Assembly: GCA_964542475.1 (NCBI GenBank)
Contig: CAZIUL010000011.1
Coordinates: forward strand, 41,245 to 105,244
From: CAZIUL01 sp964542475
GTDB taxonomy: Bacteria > Planctomycetota > B15-G4 > CAYZWU01
Length of the DNA: 64,000 nucleotides
Direction of reading: 5' to 3'
A program made the translations under genes and the position numbers. This document shows, piece by piece, positions 1 through 8,480 of the stretch. The notes below the pieces were generated by a model. The model had not been told where the DNA came from, did not search any database, and was given only the letters and a program-made list of their open reading frames with translations. Each line of letters opens with the position of its first letter. Position 1 is the first letter of the stretch.

Positions 1-120
1 CCCGATTTTCATGCCGTTTGCCATATACGGAGCAGGACCGGTCTTTTTCCGCGGTGTAACTGCACATGAGGAACCCAGAAGCACGATCAAAAACAAAACG
101 GCTGTGAATGACCTCTTCAT
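1..120 (-). CDS. Lipoprotein N-terminus (partial, runs off the left edge)
   Basis: Reading leftward from an ATG at 118-120, the frame stays open to the window edge and gives about 40 residues. They start with MKRS, then a hydrophobic stretch and a lipobox ending LGSSC, so this is a signal-peptidase-II lipoprotein. An AGGTG ribosome-binding sequence lies 7-8 bases before the ATG. The mature part begins with a basic, proline-containing linker. Too little is present to name a function. It is divergent from the transporter gene at 202, with a short AT-rich palindromic spacer between them. Confidence 0.6.
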   Translation of the reverse strand, partial: MKRSFTAVLFLIVLLGSSCAVTPRKKTGPAPYMANGMKIG

Positions 121-147
121 CGATCACCTCGCTTTACAGGTACGGTT

Positions 148-168
148 CGTTTTTATACGGTATAATCT
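148..168. promoter_or_regulatory. Palindromic promoter/operator between divergent genes
   Basis: TTATAC-G-GTATAA at 153-165 is a perfect palindrome and overlaps a consensus -10 hexamer TATAAT at 161-166. It lies between the leftward lipoprotein and the rightward transporter. I see no good -35 at standard spacing. Promoter function is inferred from position and sequence only. Confidence 0.35.
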
Positions 169-201
169 TCCATTCAAATAAAACAACAATTACACGGCCA
201 A

Positions 202-1662
202 GTGAAACAGATGAACGAAAGCACAGGAAACGAAAAGTCGACAACATCGCTCAAAGGGCTGCCCTTGTTCGAAGATTACGATCCGAAAACCCTGGCCAGG
301 GAAAAGGCCGAGCTGGAAGCCATGGAGCTCGGGGGAACGCTCAGCCGGTGGAAACAGTACTTTGGCAAGACCGGGCCCGGCTGGCTGCAGAGCGCATTCA
401 CCCTGGGCGGGGGAAGCGCCATCGCTTCGCTTTATCTCGGGGCCCACTACGGGTACGAGCTGCTCTGGGTGCAGCCCCTGGCAATGGTGGTGGGGATCGT
501 CATGCTCTCCGCGGCATCGCACCAGACCCTCTCCACCGGGATCAGGCCTTTTCATGCCATGCGCTGTTTCATCCACCCGGTGCTGGCCTGGGCCTGGGGC
601 ATCGCCACCATCGTGGCCACGCTCGTGTTCCACCTCCCACAGTACGCATTGGCAGCCGGCGTGACAGAGGACATGATGGACGCGGCCTTTGGGTGGGAAC
701 CTTCCTCCGGAACGGCGCGAACCATGTTCCTCCTGGGTACGGGTGTTGTGGTGCTGGCGGTGTGCACCATGATCACCTGGAACTACGGGAAAGGCATGAA
801 AGGGATCAAGCTCTACGAGAGTGTCTTGAAGGTATTCGTGTGGCTCATCATCCTGGCTTTCCTCGTTGTGATCATACACAACGCGGCTATCGGCAGGATC
901 GACTGGTGGGCGCTGCTCAAGGGTTTTGTGCCGCTTCACATTCCGACCAACCCCATGGGAGTGACCAAGATCATGGGCGCGTTCGGCGCTGCCGTTGGCA
1001 TCAACATGACATTTCTGTTCGGCTACACCCTTCTCGCCAGGGGATGGGGAAGGGAGCACAGGAAGCTGGCCCGGTTCGATCTCATCACCGGCATGCTGGT
1101 CCCCTACACCCTGGCCACGGCCCTGATCGTGATCGCCGCGGGGAGCACTATCCACGGAACCGACTTCGCTGCCGAGGACATCAAGCCGGAGAACGTCGGC
1201 GAGCTCATAGGGGCGGCCGGGACAGGTCCGGTTGTGGGAAGGATCATCTTCGGCTTCGGCATCCTGGGCATGGCTCTGAGCACCATCACGCTCCAGATGC
1301 TGGTGACCGGTTTCGCGGCCTGCGAGCTCTTCGGCATATCCGCGGGAGGGTGGCGCTACAAACTGGCCTGCCTGATCCCTGCGCCCGCCTTCCTGGGTGT
1401 GATCGTGTGGAAATCGGTGGGCACCTGGATCGCGCTTCCCGCCTTTGCCCTGGGCCTGCTCATGCTGCCGATCGCGTATGTGGGGTGGTTCCTTCTCAAC
1501 AACAGCGTACGTTTTCTGGGGAAGGACCGCCCCGCAGGAAAAAAGCGCCTCGCATGGAACCTCGCCATGGGTTTCGCGCTTCTGGTGACCTTTGTCAGCG
1601 TGGGATACTCGCTTTACAAGATCGGCGGACCGCTTAAAGATCTTTTCAACAGGATCTTCTGA
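202..1662 (+). CDS. Nramp-like multi-spanning membrane transporter
   Basis: This 486-residue polytopic membrane protein has about ten or eleven hydrophobic segments after a charged 55-residue cytoplasmic N-terminus. The first helix region GPGWLQSAFTLGGGSAIASL and the overall spacing resemble the Nramp (SLC11/APC-fold) family. The canonical TM1 metal-binding motif DPGN is replaced by a GGGS-type sequence, and the TM6 MPH motif is not evident: the region reads GINMTFLFGYTLL. It is therefore a divergent relative, and its substrate need not be Mn2+ or Fe2+. ATG 202 is used here; ATG 211 is a possible alternative start. It stands alone on the plus strand. The following spacer (1663-1935) contains a CATCGGC-CTC-GCCGATG hairpin at about 1764 without a T-tract. 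Confidence 0.65.
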   Translation: MKQMNESTGNEKSTTSLKGLPLFEDYDPKTLAREKAELEAMELGGTLSRWKQYFGKTGPGWLQSAFTLGGGSAIASLYLGAHYGYELLWVQPLAMVVGIVMLSAASHQTLSTGIRPFHAMRCFIHPVLAWAWGIATIVATLVFHLPQYALAAGVTEDMMDAAFGWEPSSGTARTMFLLGTGVVVLAVCTMITWNYGKGMKGIKLYESVLKVFVWLIILAFLVVIIHNAAIGRIDWWALLKGFVPLHIPTNPMGVTKIMGAFGAAVGINMTFLFGYTLLARGWGREHRKLARFDLITGMLVPYTLATALIVIAAGSTIHGTDFAAEDIKPENVGELIGAAGTGPVVGRIIFGFGILGMALSTITLQMLVTGFAACELFGISAGGWRYKLACLIPAPAFLGVIVWKSVGTWIALPAFALGLLMLPIAYVGWFLLNNSVRFLGKDRPAGKKRLAWNLAMGFALLVTFVSVGYSLYKIGGPLKDLFNRIF

Positions 1663-1935
1663 GGCCGCACCGGCCCGGGGTGATACGCGGCCTGATGCGA
1701 CAACCCGCCTTTCATGATCTTTTGCTTGCCTCAGCATAATAAGATGTTAAGATTGTATGTTCATCGGCCTCGCCGATGGTTTCGGCCTATAATAAGATCT
1801 GATCCAATTAAAAAAGCCTGGTACCAGTTATGTAAAGAGCTGTGTTCACGCCGAACAGCCGGCTGCCACCTGTTCAGCTTTCCGGTTCGATAGGTTTCTT
1901 AATGTTTTTCTGAAAACAACACATGGAGGTCTGGT

Positions 1936-3747
1936 ATGAAAACTGTCATCAATCCCTTTCTGAGAGTGTTCCTTGGAGCTGCTCTCTTCTTTTTCGTTCT
2001 GTCTCTCGGCATGGCGGCTTCGGGCCAGGACCTGGAAAACATCGACTTTGGAATCGAGGTCATGGACTGGAACGGAGGCGAAGTTGTGGTCGATGAGGCC
2101 CTGGTCCAGTTCGAGTTCGTGGTTTCAGCGTCTGAACAGGCTGCGATTCACCAGAAGCTGAACTGCGCTGTGATCGAGAACGTGGCCGAAGGGCTGGTGC
2201 GTATCGATCTCAACGGGAAACCGCTTCAGAAGGCTCTCGATGAATACAACAGCGAAGCGATCGTAAAATACGCAGAACCGCATGTGGTGTACCGGACATT
2301 CCACACTCCCAACGACACCAACTGGAACCTGCAATGGGGCCCGCAGAACATGAAATGCCCGCAGGCATGGGATCTTTACAAGGGAGGCGCCAATTCGGTG
2401 GTGGCTGTTCTCGATTCGAGCCTCGACGGGACTCACAGCGAGATCAGCGGCAACCTCGTGTTCGAGCATGACTACTACAACGGCGACAACTCCGCCTACG
2501 ACCTCCTCGACTTCATAGGCCACGGCACGCACTGCTCCGGTATCGCCGCGGCCGTGACGAACAACTCGAACGGCATTGCGGGCGTTGGGTACAACTGCAA
2601 GCTCGCCTTCTACCAGGTGGGCATGGTCATCTTGATCTCGGACAGCGCCGTGATCCAGTCCATCAACGACACCGTAAGCAGGGGATGGCAGGTGATCTCG
2701 ATGTCGTTCGGCGGCTCCGGGCAGAGCCAGAGCATGCAGACCGCATTGAACAACGCGTACAACGCGGGCGTGGTCTGCGTGGCCGCGGCAGGCAACGACG
2801 GTAACACACAGATGCTGTACCCGGCCGGTTACTCCTGTGTCCTGAGCGTGGCCTCGCACAACCAGGCCAACCAGAAGTCTTCCTTTTCCACGTACGGACC
2901 GTGGGTCGATGTGAGCGCGCCCGGGGAAAACATCTATTCAACGATCTATATCTTTTGGGGAAGCTACGCATACATGGACGGAACCTCGATGGCCTGCCCG
3001 CACGTGGCTGGAATGGCCAACATCCTCTACTCCCTGATCGGCGGCCAGAGAAACAAGGCCAACGCGGACCTGATCCGCGCGACAATCGAGGACACCTCTG
3101 TTTCCGTATCCTGGGTGAAACACGGCCGGGTGGACGTGGAAGCAGCCATGCAGCAGCTTCTTGCCAATGATCCGCCGGTTATCAGCGATGTGAGCCCGTC
3201 CACGGTTCAGGCCTTCCAGGGCGGAACCATCACCCTGACTGGCGAGAATTTCACCGATGCAACCGAGGTGAACTCGGGAGGCACCGTGCTCACGCTTCCG
3301 GATTTTAACATCGTGAACGACACAACGATCACATACGCGGCGCCCACAGCCAACGCGCTCGGCTCGACCGCGGTCACGGTAACCAATCCGGCGGGAACAA
3401 GCGATCCGGGCTATTTCACCTACGTGGAAACCGACCCGCCCAAACTCGAAGCGGCAGCCTCTACAGCCGGCGGCGAGTGGTTCAACTGGTCGTACGGGGG
3501 TGGAGCCGACGACTACTACTGGCTCTTTGTCTCCCCGAACAGCACAACCTTTACCTACAAGGGGTTCGACATCCTGGCCTACTACACGATCATTTACACC
3601 GATTACCTCGATTCCGCTGGAACCGGTGAGCTGGATGTATTGATACCGTCAGGCCTTGCAGGGCTCACCTTCCACTCACAGGTGGCCACCTTCGATCCGA
3701 ACTTCGTTGGAGCGAGCAACATCCAATCGACATTGATCACAAACTGA
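1936..3747 (+). CDS. Secreted S8 (subtilisin-like) serine protease with IPT/TIG domain
   Basis: The protein has 603 residues. A signal peptide covers about residues 1-30, then a fervidolysin-like propeptide ends in YAEPHVVYR. The S8 catalytic domain (about 125-400) carries Asp in AVLDSSLDGTH, His in IGHGTHCSGIAAA and Ser in DGTSMACPHVAG, so the triad looks complete. The Asp motif is DSS rather than the usual DTG. An IPT/TIG-type beta domain follows (about 410-500, PVISDVSPSTVQAF). The last 100 residues are a beta-rich domain shared with the paralogue at 40062-41873. A GGAGG ribosome-binding site sits 6 bases before the ATG, and a strong terminator follows. It likely degrades protein outside the cytoplasmic membrane. 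Confidence 0.9.
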   Translation: MKTVINPFLRVFLGAALFFFVLSLGMAASGQDLENIDFGIEVMDWNGGEVVVDEALVQFEFVVSASEQAAIHQKLNCAVIENVAEGLVRIDLNGKPLQKALDEYNSEAIVKYAEPHVVYRTFHTPNDTNWNLQWGPQNMKCPQAWDLYKGGANSVVAVLDSSLDGTHSEISGNLVFEHDYYNGDNSAYDLLDFIGHGTHCSGIAAAVTNNSNGIAGVGYNCKLAFYQVGMVILISDSAVIQSINDTVSRGWQVISMSFGGSGQSQSMQTALNNAYNAGVVCVAAAGNDGNTQMLYPAGYSCVLSVASHNQANQKSSFSTYGPWVDVSAPGENIYSTIYIFWGSYAYMDGTSMACPHVAGMANILYSLIGGQRNKANADLIRATIEDTSVSVSWVKHGRVDVEAAMQQLLANDPPVISDVSPSTVQAFQGGTITLTGENFTDATEVNSGGTVLTLPDFNIVNDTTITYAAPTANALGSTAVTVTNPAGTSDPGYFTYVETDPPKLEAAASTAGGEWFNWSYGGGADDYYWLFVSPNSTTFTYKGFDILAYYTIIYTDYLDSAGTGELDVLIPSGLAGLTFHSQVATFDPNFVGASNIQSTLITN

Positions 3748-3760
3748 CATTGCATATATA

Positions 3761-3797
3761 AACCGCGGCGCTGTCGTACGACGCGCCGCGGTTTTTT
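3761..3797 (+). terminator. Rho-independent terminator after the S8 protease
   Basis: AACCGCGGCG and CGCCGCGGTT form a long GC-rich stem around a short loop, followed by TTTTTT. It lies 14 bases after the protease stop codon. Confidence 0.9.
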
Positions 3798-3817
3798 CAT
3801 GGATGGATCTGCTTTAG

Positions 3818-3992
3818 CCCGCTTATTTCATACTCTTCGTCGCGAGGTGCGGTAAACTGTGTTGTGGCAAGGCGCATGTCAGGAGACGACCGCAGGCCTG
3901 TTCCTACAGGTTGAGGATCGTCACCCGACATGAAACGAAGCCACGACGCAGTTTACGGCGCCGCAGCAGATGAGGATGAAATTTGCGGGTTA
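3818..3992. repeat. Long imperfect palindromic repeat, single-arm form
   Basis: Two arms of about 85 bases are imperfect reverse complements. The left arm starts CCCGCTTATTTCATACTC and the right arm ends with the complement of CCCGCAAATTTCATCCTC. Both contain GTAAACTG and CATGTC at matching distances. The transcript would fold into one long hairpin. The same sequence recurs, with both arms duplicated, at 52640-52996. It fills the 313-base space between the S8 terminator and the convergent dehydratase gene. No transposase or convincing coding frame lies inside. It could be a MITE-like or REP-like mobile palindrome. Confidence 0.75.
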
Positions 3993-4060
3993 GCCTCTTC
4001 CCCTGCCATAAACGTCACGGGCCGGAGGGGCGAAAAATGTTACGATCAGCCGGTTGCCTT

Positions 4061-5020
4061 TTACAGGACCTCTTTCAGCTTGTCCAGGCCGATTCTTGCT
4101 CCGGTTACTATCAGGACGACGTGTCTTCCCTCGAACCGGCCGCTCGCTTTCATGAACGCTGCCACGGCAACCGCGGCTCCTCCCTCTATGAGCATGTGGT
4201 GTTTACTCAAAACGAGCCGGATGGCCTGAATTATTTCGTCCTCTGAAACGAGGATGAAATCATCTACCAGCTCCCTGCAAAGATCGAATGTGATCGATCC
4301 CTGCTCGATGCCGCCTGCTGTGCCATCGGATATGGTTGGTTTTGATTCCATGTCCAGCAGGGTCCCGGCTTTTATCGACTCGTACATGACCGCGGAGTTC
4401 TTCGGCTGGCAGCCGATGATCTCGATCCCTTCGTTTACCTGTTTCAGGTATCCGGCAACGCCGGAGATCAGCCCCCCGCCCCCGACCGGAGCAAGAACCG
4501 TGTCGATCTTTTCTAGCCCGCGCGCAAGCTCGATGGCGATGGTTCCCTGCCCGCCGATTATCTTTCGATCGTTGTACGGAGAGATGAAAACCAGGTTCTT
4601 TTCGCCGGCGTTCCGCCTGGCCTCCTTCTCGGCCTTCAGGCAGTCGTCGCCATGAAGCTCGATGTTCACCCCGTACGAGTCCAGGGCTTCTTTCTTGGCG
4701 ATGGACACGTTTTCCGGCAGATAGACCGTTCCCGTTCCGCCGAACTCACGCAGCACATGGGCAAAGGCAGCGCCGTGGTTTCCTGAGGAAGCGGTGACAA
4801 CCCCCCTGCTCCTCTCTTCCCCGCTCAGGGAAAGGTATTTGTTCAACGCGCCCCTGATCTTGAACGATCCCGAAAGCTGTATATTCTCGAGCTTCAGATG
4901 AATATCACACCTTCCTTCCGAGCTCAGAAAAGCGGAGTGCTCGATTGGTGTTTCCCTGATATGACCCCTTATCCTCTCCTCCGCCTCCAGGACCTCATGT
5001 TTGACATTGATCGTTTCCAT
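4061..5020 (-). CDS. PLP-dependent threonine/serine dehydratase (ammonia-lyase)
   Basis: The 319-residue protein is a fold-type II PLP enzyme. It has the lysine-bearing motif GSFKIRGALNKY near residue 53, the substrate-binding SSGNHGAAFAH loop and the phosphate-binding glycine loop GGGGLISGV. It lacks the C-terminal ACT-like domain of biosynthetic IlvA, so it matches the short catabolic threonine/serine dehydratase type, which deaminates Thr or Ser to a 2-oxo acid and ammonia. Serine racemase or a related activity cannot be excluded. A paralogue lies at 56478-57431. The adjacent asparaginase suggests a small amino-acid catabolism set. Confidence 0.85.
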   Translation of the reverse strand: METINVKHEVLEAEERIRGHIRETPIEHSAFLSSEGRCDIHLKLENIQLSGSFKIRGALNKYLSLSGEERSRGVVTASSGNHGAAFAHVLREFGGTGTVYLPENVSIAKKEALDSYGVNIELHGDDCLKAEKEARRNAGEKNLVFISPYNDRKIIGGQGTIAIELARGLEKIDTVLAPVGGGGLISGVAGYLKQVNEGIEIIGCQPKNSAVMYESIKAGTLLDMESKPTISDGTAGGIEQGSITFDLCRELVDDFILVSEDEIIQAIRLVLSKHHMLIEGGAAVAVAAFMKASGRFEGRHVVLIVTGARIGLDKLKEVL

Positions 5021-5113
5021 GCGCGCTCGTCCTGTTCCGGATATCCTTGAAAGCTGTTGTCCGGCGTTTTTTCGGGGCAGCCCGCGGGTTCTAGCGAATC
5101 CGCTCCCGTTCCT

Positions 5114-6133
5114 CTACAAAAACTCGTGCAGCTCGCCTACATAAGATTTTCGCATCATCGAGTCCACTGTCGACGGATCACTTGTCTGCCCTAGAACCCA
5201 CATGAGCTTTACCAGCGAGGTTTCCGGGGTCATATCCATCGCAGGAATGGCGCCGACTTCAAGAGCAGCCCGTCCTACCTGATAGAGCTCCATCTGTGTG
5301 GAGCCGATTATGCACTGTGTGCACACTACCACGGGAATCTTCCTTTTGAAGGCTTCCTGGATCTGCGGGATCAGGGAGAGCTCGCCGGTGGGAAGGTTCC
5401 CCGCTCCGAAGCCTTCCAGCACAATCCCTTCATGAGTCGAGGCGAGATATTCGAGAATCTCTGGTTTGAAGCCGGGGTAGACCGGCACCATGGCCACGTT
5501 TTCGTTGAGAAAGGGCTGAAAAAGAGCCTTGCGGCTGCTCCGTGTTTTCACGGAGGCATTGAACTTGATGACCAGGCCGATGTTGCCCAGGGGCACGGAT
5601 TTGACCGAGGTCAAGGCCTGCATGTCAAATGCCGATGTCTTCTTGACCCGAGTTCCGCGTATGATCTCCGAGCCGAATACAACCGCACATTCAGCGAAAT
5701 CCGAAACAGCCACTCGCAAGGCGTTGATCAGGTTGCACCTGCCGTCTGATCCGATGTCTTCGAGAGGAACCTGGGCCCCTGTGAACACAACCGGTTTGGG
5801 GAGTTCCTGAAGCATGAACGACAGCGCGGCGGATGTGTAGCTCAAGGTGTCTGTCCCGTGGGTGACCACGAATCCGTCGTACTGTTTCATCCTTTTGTAG
5901 ATGGCCCGAGCCGTGGCAAGCCAGAGATCGGGCATTATGTTGCTCGAATCCACATTGGAAACCTGTAAGAGCTCGATGTCCGCAAGGGAGCGCAGCTCCG
6001 GGATCTTCTCCAGCAGAACATTTCTGTCCTCATATGGGGTATCTTTACCGGGAGAGAGCGTTCCCATCTTGTCCCGCAGCATGGTAATGGTTCCGCCGGT
6101 ATTGACGAGTAGTATCTTCGGTTTGTCTTTCAT
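5114..6133 (-). CDS. ansA: L-asparaginase, type I-like
   Basis: The 339-residue protein starts at the ATG before KDKPKILL. An upstream in-frame extension has no better start. It has both asparaginase signatures: the first catalytic Thr in VNTGGTITML near the N-terminus, and the second in VVTHGTDTLSYTSAALSF with the Thr-Asp pair. It has no signal peptide, so it is cytoplasmic like AnsA. It hydrolyses asparagine to aspartate and ammonia. It is transcribed toward the dehydratase, 93 bases upstream of it, so the two could be co-transcribed. Confidence 0.9.
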   Translation of the reverse strand: MKDKPKILLVNTGGTITMLRDKMGTLSPGKDTPYEDRNVLLEKIPELRSLADIELLQVSNVDSSNIMPDLWLATARAIYKRMKQYDGFVVTHGTDTLSYTSAALSFMLQELPKPVVFTGAQVPLEDIGSDGRCNLINALRVAVSDFAECAVVFGSEIIRGTRVKKTSAFDMQALTSVKSVPLGNIGLVIKFNASVKTRSSRKALFQPFLNENVAMVPVYPGFKPEILEYLASTHEGIVLEGFGAGNLPTGELSLIPQIQEAFKRKIPVVVCTQCIIGSTQMELYQVGRAALEVGAIPAMDMTPETSLVKLMWVLGQTSDPSTVDSMMRKSYVGELHEFL

Positions 6134-6270
6134 TGTAGGTATCTCTTGCTCCGCAAATCGAGGGGGTACGACCCTTTCAAAAACAGCATGAATATAGTTA
6201 AAAACTCGGCCTTCATCCACCTGGAGCTGTATATTTTTTTAACGCCGGGAAAAATAAAACGGATGCGCTC

Positions 6271-6404
6271 GTTCACGGCGCCGACGGAGCGGCGCCCTCC
6301 ATTGTTCAATCGGAGCATGCCGTTTCCGCTGGAGGGCGGCACTCTGTTGCCGCCTCTTCGTTCACGGCGTCGACGAAGCGGCGCCCTCCATTGTTCAACG
6401 GAGG
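6271..6404. repeat. GGAGGGC-type intergenic repeat cluster
   Basis: Two near-identical units of about 45 bases begin at 6271 and 6360. Each reads GTTCACGGCG followed by a CCGACGGAGC-like segment, GCGGCGCCCTCC and ATTGTTCAA. Between them, 6329-6355 holds the related unit GGAGGGCGGCACTCTGTTGC. The same two unit types recur at 32756-32835 and 37739-37948. They occupy most of the 355-base gap before the GH127 gene. The small reading frames across them appear incidental. Confidence 0.7.
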
Positions 6405-6488
6405 ACCTTGTTTTCAGACCTACCGGTGGTATTCTGAAACAGAAATTAACCTCTGCGCCGGATCTGTCTTTGGAAGGAGTAAATATCC

Positions 6489-8480
6489 ATGCGAACCACT
6501 CAAAACCGGCTGCTGGCTGCTGTCACACTGATATTGTTTTTTGTTCAGCCCCCCGAGGCAATGACAAGGGATTACCCGATTCAGCCCGTGCCTTTCACTG
6601 ATGTGAAGGTCGAGGACGCATTCTGGTCGGCCAGGATGGAGACCAACCGTGTAATAACGGTCCCGTACGCGTTCGAAAAATGCGAGGAGACCGGGCGCAT
6701 CAACAACTTCGCGGTTGCCGGCGGCTTGATCGAAGGAAAGTTCGAGGGTATCTATTTCAACGACTCCGATGTGTTCAAGGTCATGGAGGGCGCAGCCTAC
6801 GCCCTTTCGCTTCATCCTGATCCGGAACTGGAAAAATACGTGGACGGTGTCATCGAGAAGATAGCGGCGGCCCAGGAAGATGACGGGTACCTCTACACCG
6901 CGCGCACGGCCATGCGGCCCGACAAGATGCCGCCCGGCGGCAGGGAGCGCTGGTCCAACATGGCGCACGGGCACGAGCTCTACAACGCGGGGCACATGTA
7001 CGAAGCGGCCGTTGCACACCACATGGCCACGGGAAAGCGCAGCTTTCTGGATGTGGCGATCAGGAACGCTGATCTTGTCTGCAGCGTGTTCGGCCCCGGG
7101 AAAAGGTGCGATCCGCCGGGCCACCAGGAGATCGAGATAGGCCTGTGCAAGCTCTACCGCGCCACGGGCCGTGAGAAATACCTGAACATGGCCCGGTTCT
7201 TTCTGGATCAACGCGGCGTTCCGGAAGGGCACGGCCTGTACGGCAAGTACAGCCAGGATCATGTGCCGGTCATCGAACAGGAAACGGCGGTGGGCCACTC
7301 GGTGAGGGCCGCATACCTGTATTGCGGAATGGCTGATGTGGCCGCTCTCACGGGCGATCAGGGCTACACCAGCGCCATAAGCCGCATCTGGGAAGATGTG
7401 GTCTACAAGAAGATGTACATCACCGGCGGGATCGGGGCGCAGGGCGGTAACGAAGGGTTTGGGGAAGGGTACGGCCTGCCGAACCTTACCGCCTACAGTG
7501 AAACGTGCGCAGCAATAGCAAACGCTCTCTGGAACCACCGCATGTTCATGCTGTCCGGCGATGCAAAGCACATGGATGTGCTGGAACGCGTGATATACAA
7601 CGGCTTTCTTTCGGGCATATCCATGGAAGGGGACAAGTTCTTCTACCCTAACCGGCTCGAATCGCACAGCGGCGCATCCCGGTCACCCTGGTTCGGGTGC
7701 GCCTGTTGCCCGTCAAACATCGTGCGTTTCGTTCCCTCCATCCCGGGCTATGCCTACGCTCACACAAATGATGAGCTCTACATCAACCTCTTCATCGGAG
7801 GCAGCGCATCCATCAAGATGGGAGGGGGCGCCGTTCTGGTCGGGCAGGAGACACGCTACCCATGGAAAGGCGCGGTCAAGATCGTTGTAAAACCGGAAGG
7901 CGGGCCAAGGGAGTTCACGCTGAAGATCCGCATCCCCGGCTGGGCCCGGAACAGGCCGGTTCCGGGCGACCTCTACAGGTACGTCAACCAGAGCGAGAAG
8001 CAGGTAACGTTGAAGGTCAACGGCGATGCGGTCGCATTGGGCATGGAAAAGGGCTTTGGGAGCATCCGGAGAAAGTGGAGCCCCGGGGATGTGGTCGATC
8101 TGGACCTTCCCATGGATGTCAGGCGGGTGGCTGCTCACGAAAAGGTGCTCGATGATGTCGGTAGGGTGTGTCTGGAGAGGGGACCGATCGTGTACTGCGC
8201 CGAAGGGATTGACAACCACGACAGGAATGTGCTGAACCTCCTTCTTCCTGATGATTCGCCGCTCACAACCGAGTACCGCGAAGGGATGCTGAACGGAGTC
8301 GTGACGGTTCACGGCAAAGCGCACGTGATAAAACGGGGCATGGACGGGACTCCGGAGATGGATGAAAACACGGTCGCGCTCACAGCCATTCCCTACTATG
8401 CATGGTGCCACAGGGGCCCGTCCCAGATGGCTGTTTGGCTGGCAAAAGAGGTTGCGGCTGCCAAGCCTCTTCCTCAATAA
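6489..8480 (+). CDS. Secreted GH127-family glycoside hydrolase (beta-L-arabinofuranosidase type)
   Basis: The 663-residue protein has a signal peptide of about 24 residues ending PPEA. It has the (alpha/alpha)6-barrel sequence pattern of GH127 (former DUF1680). The characteristic CACCPSNIVRF cysteine cluster lies near residue 405 and YSETCAAIANALW near 335. In characterised GH127 enzymes these regions supply the zinc-bound nucleophilic Cys and the acid/base Glu. GGAAGGAG lies 8 bases before the ATG. It probably acts on arabinose-containing plant or algal glycans in the periplasm. Its 3' end overlaps the convergent pseudopilin gene by 7 bases. The exact substrate is not readable. Confidence 0.85.
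   Translation: MRTTQNRLLAAVTLILFFVQPPEAMTRDYPIQPVPFTDVKVEDAFWSARMETNRVITVPYAFEKCEETGRINNFAVAGGLIEGKFEGIYFNDSDVFKVMEGAAYALSLHPDPELEKYVDGVIEKIAAAQEDDGYLYTARTAMRPDKMPPGGRERWSNMAHGHELYNAGHMYEAAVAHHMATGKRSFLDVAIRNADLVCSVFGPGKRCDPPGHQEIEIGLCKLYRATGREKYLNMARFFLDQRGVPEGHGLYGKYSQDHVPVIEQETAVGHSVRAAYLYCGMADVAALTGDQGYTSAISRIWEDVVYKKMYITGGIGAQGGNEGFGEGYGLPNLTAYSETCAAIANALWNHRMFMLSGDAKHMDVLERVIYNGFLSGISMEGDKFFYPNRLESHSGASRSPWFGCACCPSNIVRFVPSIPGYAYAHTNDELYINLFIGGSASIKMGGGAVLVGQETRYPWKGAVKIVVKPEGGPREFTLKIRIPGWARNRPVPGDLYRYVNQSEKQVTLKVNGDAVALGMEKGFGSIRRKWSPGDVVDLDLPMDVRRVAAHEKVLDDVGRVCLERGPIVYCAEGIDNHDRNVLNLLLPDDSPLTTEYREGMLNGVVTVHGKAHVIKRGMDGTPEMDENTVALTAIPYYAWCHRGPSQMAVWLAKEVAAAKPLPQ

Noticed and set aside
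190..1737. 515-codon minus-strand open frame opposite the Nramp-like gene (and a 509-codon plus-strand frame at 108-1637)
   Set aside because: Low-complexity, His/Arg/Gly-rich translations with no membrane or domain pattern; they are shadows of the high-GC transporter gene.
1764..1785. CATCGGC-CTC-GCCGATG hairpin after the Nramp-like gene as a terminator
   Set aside because: The stem is good but no T-tract follows; left as a note only.
6420..7667. 415-codon minus-strand frame opposite the GH127 gene
   Set aside because: The plus-strand frame has a signal peptide, ribosome-binding site and GH127 motifs; the opposite frame has none.
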